Positions 13,701-22,900 of a stretch of DNA of 64,000 bases are shown piece by piece. Source of the DNA: Ectocarpus siliculosus (lineage: Eukaryota; Sar; Phaeophyceae; Ectocarpales; Ectocarpaceae); contig FN648598.1 in NCBI GenBank assembly GCA_000310025.1, positions 62,493-126,492 on the forward strand. The letters are read 5' to 3'. Position numbers and translations under genes: made by a program. The notes beneath the pieces were generated by a model, which was given only the letters and a program-made list of their open reading frames with translations, was not told the DNA's origin and searched no databases. The number at the start of each line of letters is the position of its first letter. Position 1 is the first letter of the stretch.

Positions 13701-15894
13701 GTGGCTTTGGGTGATCCATGTTTCAGCACATTTGATCTAAATTCGTGTTCTGTTTATGCTGTAGACTCGCAGCCACCCCATGGCCTGTCTATACCGTAAC
13801 CCCTCTTCCAGCGGCTTTTTCCACAATCGCTACTCTTTATCTCCAAGCAGCTTGAGAACTTGCACGGAGATTTCAGGTCGAAAGTTCCTCCAGCACCCAT
13901 TCCCCACTGGATTGAATCAGTACAAGAAGTACGGATCAAAGTACGGATCAAAGCCAAGCCACCGGGCTTTCCCACTATACTGCAGTATACCGCTCATCGG
14001 GTCCCGTTGCCGCTCTCGATGTCTCGTGTGCCATTTCGCAAGGGAGGGAGTCATTGGGCAGCCGCAAGGCTCCTCACTAAGATGAAGTCCCTCGGACTGC
14101 GACCGAACAGCTTGAGCTACAACCCCATCATCCACAGCTGCAGGGGCGGTACGGACGAGGAGTGGCGGCTTGCCCTTGACCTCCTCGACGAGATGCGGAA
14201 ATCCGGTCTGACGGTGAGATAGATGTCCAGAGGGTGCCGGACCGAGTCCGGCCACTGCTATTGCGAACGAGACTGTTGGTTTTGACCCAGTACTGGAACG
14301 CGAGCAGTTGTTTGGTCTAGTGCCTTCGGCGGCGTGTGTTCTGGGGGGGTTGGGGTTGGGGACGGCCGGCGGGTGTTTCATGTAGCTCCGGCAACCACAG
14401 TGATCATATCGTCCAGAGCGGCAGTGCTGCTAACACTGCTGTTGTTGCCGTGAGGTGTTGGCTATGATGCTTGGAGTTTCTGTTTTTTAGTCTCTTCCTT
14501 TCCTTTGAGTTTTCGTCCATTCAAGGAGTTTTTGGTGCGGACGTCTCTTTCCGTTCCTACTTCACCAATGCCCCATGGCGCACCTCTTCGTCGTCTCCTT
14601 TCCGCACTCTAGCCTGACGTTATCAGTTTCAACACAGCGATCACGTCCTGCGCGAAGGCTGGGGATTGGCGACGTTCGCTTAATCTTTTCGCGGGCATGA
14701 AGGTCGAGGGGGTCACGCCCGATATCCTATCGTACAACGCCGTCATCAGCGCTTGTGCGAAGGGGGGGCAATGGCGGATTGGGCTCGAGCTCCTGGCAAA
14801 GGTACTGTTTTCCTATGTGGGGACGATATCGTGCACGACCGGTTCGAAAAGCGGTGCCCTTCCTCGTTGACCATTGGGGGCGTCGGTGTCCCTGTGGTTT
14901 GTAACCGTCATGCCAGCCGGCGCACGGTTCATCCCCGATTCGTGGATTCAAACCCATTTACACATGCATGTCAACTTTACTGCGGTATGTTTTGACCGTC
15001 AACCAATCTTGGTTGAAGCGCGAAGTTGCACAAGGTTTGACAAAAGAAACGCCTTCGTCGTGCTGCCTGACAAATTCACCTCCTGGTTCATGTGCTATCT
15101 CGGCGTGATATTCTGACTACGAGGTATTATCTGCCGCCGCTTGGCGCTGGTACACATCCTTACGATCATCCCCCTGTTTTTCTACCCCCTGCCCTGGGAA
15201 GGTGCGTGCGGACCCCACGCTGGAGGCCAACCAGAGAACCTACACGTCCGCAATCAACTGTTTTCAGCAGTTCCAGGGAGGACAATCGGTGGCAAGCTTG
15301 GCGTCGACGTTGGCAGGACAAAGCTCTCGCGAGGAGATGCTCCTCAATCCGATACCGACCAGCGATGTTTATCTAGGAGGGTCTCCGGGTACGCCGGAGG
15401 GCGGTGAAGTTGGTTAAGAGCACGACGAAAAAGGGGCTTAACACTTTGGCACTTCCGGTGCATCTTGAACATGCTTCGGTCTGTATCTTCGATCGGTGGG
15501 CGGCCGGCGAATGGCACTCTGTGAAAAAGCAAGCTTTTGGGAGTCGCCGCTAAGCACCCGACAACCCCGCCGGCACGTGGGACACCCCCGGAACGCGTGC
15601 CTGCGTCACGCCCCTGTGGTAGCAGCCCTCCGGAGGAAAAGTCGGATGACCCCGAGGGTGCCGAACCATCGGCGGTGACGATGGCGATGATTCGGTCGAG
15701 CGCGAGAAGTTCTTCGGCGGCGGGGGTGGAGACGATGACGAGGACGTCCCCACTGCCGCCGGCCGGGAGCAGCAGGGGGACTGGGCAGACGAGGACGAAC
15801 CCGAGGAGGAGCCCGAGGCTCTTACATCTCCCGCCTGGCGCATCCATCGTGGAGATGCTGAAACGGCACCACCGCGATGGGACCGACCCTCCTG
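10760..15894 (+). CDS. Pentatricopeptide repeat (PPR) protein B
   Basis: Second PPR gene, same strand. Supported exons: 10760-10854, an ill-defined one near 10957-11060, then 11318-11438, 11848-12023, 12373-12492, 13026-13131, 13505-13636, 14043-14213, 14613-14801 and 15202 to about 15410. Phases agree from 11318 onward. Repeats are clear: WEEALRLIDKLEALALGG, WDQGVALLERMKSNPATPPD, WKEALSLLDEMAKGRLISD, WRLALDLLDEMRKSGLT, WRRSLNLFAGMKVEGVTPDI. The last PPR exon reads through to TAA at 15417. A Pro-rich then strongly acidic stretch at about 15530-15894 looks like the real terminal exon (ends PPRWDRPS, stop), but it switches frame near 15670. The N-terminus is not identified. Role inferred: organellar RNA binding. 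Confidence 0.7.
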
Positions 15895-16847
15895 AATGGC
15901 TCATGTCCATTGTACTCCCCGCCAACAATAGAGTGGTTATACAAATATTGGCTCGCTGCGCGTTAGATTAGACAGGAGTGGTTATGTAGACAGGTCGGGA
16001 GTTGACCAGAACATTATGTACAAGATGGATGTGCAACCTTCCAATAATTGGCGTCTATCAATGCTGCTGTCATTTGCAGCAAGCCAACACTGTCACTACC
16101 TAGACAGTTGTTGGCTCGGCGGTTACGGCAGTAGTAAAAGAGGGTCGACAGTGTATGTAAAACTGTTTTCTTGGTGCTCCGGGTATAATATCTTTGCCCA
16201 GAGCTGTGGGTCATAGCTAAATTGATGCTGTGTTGGTGTTGTGGCCTTTTACAAATGTGATGATTTTTGTGTTGTTGTTTGGTCCTGTGGTATCACCGTT
16301 TCTCCATCGAGCTGGCAATTTGTTGGGAAGCCAGTCAGTTTGAGAATCGTATCACGACGTTCGAATTATCTCCGCCCGAAAATAAGTTTTCTGCCCTCCA
16401 TCCACAACAACAGCACTAACACTGCTGTATGCGTACGATGAACCCGTATGAAACCAGCTCGCTCTTTTATGTTCGTGTGCAGACTCTAGTCGACTTGGTG
16501 TGAATCAGGCTTTCAGTGAGAGGGAGACGGGAAATCTACTAACACAGGAGTCAGAGACAGGGAGGGTCTTGGCGTGCCGTTGCCCAGGTAGAGTGGAACA
16601 GGCGAAAGCCGGGGATTCTGCAACAGCAGTCCACACGAGGGAAGCTGGATATTTGAAATTTGAACTTTCACGTCACGAAGTCTCTCTTGTGGAGTGTAAA
16701 CCCGCACGTTCATTCTCGGCCGGGGAGAAGATGCAGGGAACGTGGTTTAAAATCGATGTGTCCGTGTTGGTACATCCTGGTATGCAATTATGTCTTTGTT
16801 CGAGCGCTAGGGCGCGGTGACGAACGTGGAACAGAGTGGGTGGAGGG
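15895..16847. other. Intergenic region between PPR gene B and NOP2
   Basis: About 950 bases without a supported exon. Short ORFs on both strands (up to 106 codons at 16500-16820) lack family resemblance. Its right end holds the NOP2 promoter. Confidence 0.5.
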
Positions 16848-16855
16848 TATAAAAG
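16848..16855 (+). promoter_or_regulatory. TATA box of NOP2
   Basis: The sequence TATAAAAG, followed by GGCTC, lies 77 nt before the ATG at 16925. Transcription starting about 25-30 nt downstream (near 16878) would give a 5' UTR of roughly 45 nt. No other consensus TATA box this clean was seen in front of the other genes. Confidence 0.65.
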
Positions 16856-16899
16856 GGCTCTCAAACCACCCGACAACCTGCAATTCAAACCACCAAAAC

Positions 16900-16920
16900 A
16901 TGACGATCGTCCCCGGGTGA
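16900..16920 (+). promoter_or_regulatory. Short upstream ORF in the NOP2 5' UTR
   Basis: ATG ACG ATC GTC CCC GGG TGA, six codons and a stop, lies between the predicted transcription start and the first in-frame NOP2 ATG at 16925, with only 4 nt between the uORF stop and that ATG. If translated it would influence which NOP2 start is used. The function is inferred from position only. Confidence 0.4.
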
Positions 16921-16924
16921 GATT

Positions 16925-19900
16925 ATGCCTTCCTTCTCTAAGAGTACTCCCTTTTCGGTGGTGGCCACACGAAACGCTAGACCCACAGCCGCAACGATAC
17001 AGCTCTCCCTGCTTGTCCAACAAGCCATGCCCGCAAAACGACGACCTACGCCGACGAAGGCTGAAGGTAGCAGTGACAATGCAAAAAATGGCGTCAAAAA
17101 GGCCGCCGCCGCGGCAGCCAAGAGCCCTCCGCCATCAGCAGGCAAGAAGAAGAAGGCACCTCCACCCATCGCCGCCGCAGCCCACACATCCCGCGAGAAG
17201 GGCAAAGGAGCCTTCCTGGGCAAGGGCGGTGTGCTCACGCTAGGAGGTAAGACCTCTGGCGGCGGGCGTGGAAAGGGTGGGGGGCGTGGCAGCAACAGCT
17301 CCCCGGGGCGGGGCGGTCACGGTGGCCCCAAGAAGGGTAGGGGTGGTGCTGCGGGTGGACATGGAGCAGCGACGGCAACCAAAGCAGCTACTGCTGTTGA
17401 GGGCAGCAACGCGAGCTCAGAGGAGGACGGGGAGTCCGAAGATGGTGGTGAGTTGGACGAGATGGAGGAAAGCAGCGAAGACGGTAGTGAAGAAGAAGAA
17501 GAAGCGGAGCAAGTCACGGGCGCCAAGGCAAAGGCAAATAAGTCCAAACACGGCGGTGGCAAGAGGCAGGAGGAGGATTCTTCTGAAGGAGAGGAGAGCG
17601 AGCAAGAGCTGCAGTCCTTCATGGAAGCCTTCCCGGGGATGAGCAGCGACGAAGAGGAGGGGGAGGATGGGACAGGGTTGGGTGGGGCTGGCATGGTTAG
17701 CGATGGCAGCAGCAGCGATGACGCGGGGAGCGATAGTGATGAAGACGAGGAGGACGGCGGGCTGATGGATGTACGTTTGTCGCGTGTTGCAACAACGCGA
17801 GCATCTTATGTCAACAGCAGGACACATGTAAAGGCGTCGTATAGGTAGCGGCATTGACGCGTGGTTCGTGTGGTACAGACGTATCACTGTTTGTCGCGTC
17901 TGTTCTAGCACGTTGTACATCAGTAACCCCGCCAGACACGGTAGCTTCCTTCGATTTGCTGGTGATGGAATCAACTGGACGAACTCAAGGCATATACATG
18001 AGTTTTTTGTGTGGCCAGGCGTCAAGGGCTGGCTCTTTTTCGCAGAAATACCTCACTCGCTACCTTCCACAGACGTGCCCCTTTTGATCGCCTACAGTAG
18101 GGTTGCATGGCAATCAGATCGTCAAGTACATTTTCACTTTGTGTTGCCGGTTGTTGGTCCTGATTTTGAGAATTTATGCACCCTGTGCGGCTATCTATCT
18201 ATTCCTCTGATGTCCTGGTCACCACACCCAGGGGTACGGATTTGGACTTTGTGTTGGGTGTACAACCGATTCCTCGTCTCTGTCTTCTCACCATTTCGAA
18301 ACGGTTTTGTCTCTTGCCACAGATTGAGCGACAGTCGAAGGCCCTCGACAAGAAAGCAGCCAGGATGCAGGCTGAACTTCGTGACGAGGCGAAAGAAGGT
18401 CTCGAAAGGGATGTCTTGGAGGGCAGGGAGGCGTTGGGCCTTGTCCCTGCCGGAGAGGGGGACGGGGAGGAGGGGGAAGAAGGCCAGGAAGAGGAGGTCG
18501 TGCCTCCGCAGGTGCTCAAGGAGAGAATAGAGTCCGTCATCGAAGTTCTCAGCCAGTTTCAGGTGCGCCCACTTCCTGTGCTGCTGGTGCACAAACTTGT
18601 TGGCCCACAGTCGATTTTGTTGTGTCGAATTGCAAGATGCTGCGGTTGGAGTGAGGCGTTTCTTGGTGTTGGGAGGTACGGTCTGTTTGCTGGCTGAAGA
18701 CGGTCTTGCCTCTGAGACTCGGGTATTGCTGCTGATGCCGTCGGTAGTTTGCGATACGCGGCTGCTCTCTTCTGTCTGTCCACACCTCACTGATGATGAA
18801 GTGGTTGCGTAGCATGGCAACACCATCACTACGCTGTATTTGACACCCTTTGGCGACGTTCGCTTACCCATATCTGCCTTGCGTTGTCCGTCTGCTGTTT
18901 GGTACATACAGGAGAAAAGAGACCCCGCCTTATCGCGAGCAGATTACTTGGAACGCCTGGCCAAAGATCTGAAAGAGTACTACGGCTTCCTCCGAGAGCT
19001 GGTCGATATGTTTCTTCTCGTAAGTTGACAGCAGTCCCTCGTCCCGCGAAGCTACTGTAGTTCCAAACAAGATTCACCGGTGTGTGTTATTGTTGCTGTG
19101 GTTTTGAAACAACCGGTTTAGACCTCCGTTAATGGTTCATGCGTCTACTGCGCTCATGAAACCGGCAAGAGGCGCCAACATGGTGGGCGCAACCCAATCA
19201 AGGTGAAATTCTTCACTGACAGTTTGTAACCTTGGAAATACCATTTCTCATATGCTAATTATTTATTGAATGCCGCGGAGCATAAGCGGCACGTCCGACC
19301 TCGAACTATCCAACACGGCCAAAAGCTCACGGTATTGAACGAAAACCTCCCCGTGAATCGCTGGGTGGAATCTGTTGAGAATCGTCCTGTCCTTGCTCTC
19401 GAAGCTCTAACCGTGTCGTCTGGTTTCCCTCTTGTGCCTGTTTTTTCTGCAAATGACAATGAAGATGTTCTCTCCAGCGGAGTGCGTCGAGTTTCTCGAG
19501 GCGAGTGACAAGCCCAGGCCGCTTGTCATTCGCGCCAACACCCTCAAGACCCGCCGAAAAGACTTGGCAGAAGTGAGTCAGTCGCATTTCGAGGAGAATC
19601 TGGTTTGTCATCCTTTGTTTGTGGTTGCCGTCTGTTCTGCTCGTCGCTCCAGCTCACCAAGTATGTGTGGTGCATGTGTTCAGTATAGAATATTAAAATT
19701 TCTGTTTAAGGTCGCTTGTATGTATCCCGCAAGACGCATATCAGTCCAAGTATTTTGCTTTACGGCGCACTTGACCTGGCTAACGCGAGTCTTTTGATCC
19801 AACTTGTTTTGGGATTTATTTTTCTGAGACAACTCGAATCGTATTGTGTCATTGTTTCCTCTCCGTAACCCAGGCGTTGATCAAGAGGGGGGTCAGCCTC

Positions 19901-22900
19901 GAACCAGTGGCAAAGTGGTCCAAGGTCGGCCTCAAGATCACAGAGTCCCAGATTCCCATCGGTGCCACGCCGGAATACCTCGCGGGACACTACATGCTGC
20001 AGTCTGCTGCATCAATGTGTCCAGTGATGGCGCTCGCCCCCCAGCAGGTTCGTACACGAAAGAACTCAGCGAAATTATTCCCGAACACCGAAGCGGTCTG
20101 AAAATATGTTCGAAGTAGTCGATTGCAAGGATTGACATACACCGTTTGCTTCTTTGTTTTTGTGCGGGTTGATGTTTTCGTCTCACGTGTGTTGGTTTTC
20201 CTCGGTTCAGATAACCGTTGCCATGTAGATGCCTGCTCTCACCTTCAAACGTTCCGTCTACGCGTACATATATAGGTATGACGTGCCGTGGACCCATACT
20301 CAAAGCTCGATATCATGACAGCAACGAGAGATCCATTGGCGAAAAGCATGGAACGCACTTTCGAAATTATGTCATGTCTGTCGGTTTTGCCACCCTCATT
20401 GACTTGGAGAACTGAAAATATAGTAACAACCTTTTCAAGGGGGTGTGGTGTCTTGCGTGGAAGTCGGTACGCAGCTGCTATGTACTACAGGAACTGACGC
20501 ATGGCCACCGTAGGCGTCCCGGTCCTTGCTTACGCTCGTTATTTTTGTTCTTATCTTGTACGCATACCTATTTTATATTTTGCTTGCACTTTGCCGCTGT
20601 GTTGTTGGTGACTCGTCTGCAGGGAGAGCGGGTGCTTGACATGTCGGCCGCCCCCGGTGGCAAGAGCACGTACATCGCCCAGCTCATGCGGAACACCGGA
20701 GTCGTCATCGCGAACGACCTTCGCCCACAGGTCAGCACTTAAGGGGAGGGTGTGTTGAAGTGCCTCAAGGCACGGGACCTTGTCACAGCAATGGTCTGGC
20801 GTTGTCGCTGTCGTGATTCCTGTAGCCACCACCATCGCTGTGCTCTGTGTGGTCAGGGTTTGTGAAAATGGCAAGTGAGTATGCTGTTGACACAACGCGG
20901 GCGGGTCCGTGCTCGCCTGCCTCCACCTGACGTTTGTGTCAAGTATTTCGTTGTTCCGAAGCCACAACACTGGGACGCTTGCTCAACTTCTTTCACTCTA
21001 AATATAATAGTGCCTCTCTCTCACCACGGCGGCTGCTGCCCCCACGACCTCCTGCTAACATTCTGACGCTTTGCTCCCTCCCTCCACCGCAGCGACAACG
21101 GGCGACGGTTGCCAACCTGCACCGCCTCGGCGTGAGGAACGCCCTGGTGTGCTGCCACGACGGCCGCAAGATTCCCTTCAAGGGCGTCGACAGGGTGCTG
21201 CTAGACGCACCTTGCTCCGGTAAGCCGTCCGGTATCGTCTCTCAAGCACTAGGGAAGTGGTTGGGTTGCATAGCGTATGGACGTGTTGATTGGCCGTGTC
21301 TTGTGTGCACGCGCTGGAGAGGGTGGCGTTACGTGGACGGCTTTGTAGCTCGAGATGTGCACGGTATTGCGTCTTCTCAATCGTAAACCTCGAGCGCTCG
21401 CGGTTGCTGTGACGTACTACTGTTGCAGCGAACCGTCTGCCCGCTTCCAATCTTTCGCCATCGGTGTTTGCAGTTGTGCGACCCGTTACAATCCCCACAT
21501 GTGCAACTCCTGAAGTTTGTAAATGATATTCCAAACCCCACGGTGTTTGTCGTGTGGCTTCATTCCAGGGCTGGGGGTGATCTCACGCGACCAGTCGGTG
21601 AAGATCCAGCGTACCACCAAGGACATCCTCCGCAGCTCGCACTTGCAGAAGGAGCTTCTCTGTGCTGCGGTCGACGCCGTGAGTGCCAAGAGCGCCACGG
21701 GAGGGGTCATCGTGTACTCGACCTGCTCAGTCAGCGTGGCTGAAAACGAACAGGTGAGGACGCGAAAAATATTATGTTGTCGAGCTGATTTTTTTTTCAG
21801 TCAACAGCTGACAATTGTCGATTGACTTTGCAGAACTAACTCTTGCCAACCTTTTGGGGACAGCTGAGTGCTTACAAGTGTATCGTGACGTCGTACCTTT
21901 TTTTTTTCTATTTTCCAGCTTTGCACGGTAAAATGGTGTCTCCTATGAGGAATTGCTTCAAGACTGGAATTACCGTCTGAGAAATCCCTGCGGAAAAAAC
22001 TTCGAAGCGGCTGAGTCTGAGGAGGTACCCGTCGCATTCACTTTCACAAACACCTTTGAATCCAAACGCTAGATAAACGTTACCTTGTGTAAACCGATTT
22101 GAACGCAACGTTCGAGAAGATCAGGTTTCTCCCGTTCAACGTGTCCACTCGAGAAGGTCCAATATTCTGCTTGTACCATTCCGGGCCTGCATTCCACCAA
22201 ACATGTCGCGTCGCAATTGCATGATAATTGTTTCAATCTAGTTGTTAAGAGAGAGCCCGATGATTTTAGCACAGGTTATATCTACATTTTTCACCTTAGC
22301 AGAAAAACATGCTGAGAGTACCGTCGACTTCCTTATGAGGGCCTCTTTTCCCTTGCGTTTGATGAGGAGTCATGTTCCTGAGCGATATACCATGACCACA
22401 GCACAACCAAGAAGATGACATATCATCGCGCGGGCACACATCCAACACCATACGTACGTACGGATATTCGTTATGTCTTGACTTAGCTTTTCAAGTTGGA
22501 GTTTTTTTCTGGTTTCTTGTCGGGGCTATTGTATTGCGAGCATTGCTTCAAACCGGAACTACCGTGTGAGAAAACACGTTCGAGGTGGCGAGATATGCGA
22601 AGGTCAAGTCCTACATTGTACCATATTTTTTGTTGAATTTTCTCGTTTTTGTTTGTTTTGTTGAGTTCCGTAAGATGCTTTGGGGTACGCACACGGAGTG
22701 TGTGAGGTGTACACAGTTTTTTCCAGTGTCGAGTGCCTCCTGCTTGGAACGTTGTGTTTGACTGCAAGTACCGTGTTTTTTTGTTTCGCTACTCTCATCT
22801 CCTGTGAGGAATTGCTTCAAGACTGGAATTACCGTCTGAGAAAACCTTGCGGAAAAAACTTCGAAGCGGCTGAGTCTGAGGAGATGACCATTATTAACTA

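Noticed and set aside
15344-15928. Minus-strand 194-codon ORF
   Set aside because: Antisense to the PPR gene B tail; Ser/Gly-rich without domain pattern.
15895-16500. GTGATGA near 16258 as another box C/D snoRNA
   Set aside because: No box D at a suitable distance and no closing stem.
17317-18025. Minus-strand Ser/Pro-rich ORFs over NOP2 exon 1
   Set aside because: They are shadows of the acidic and Gly-rich codons of NOP2.
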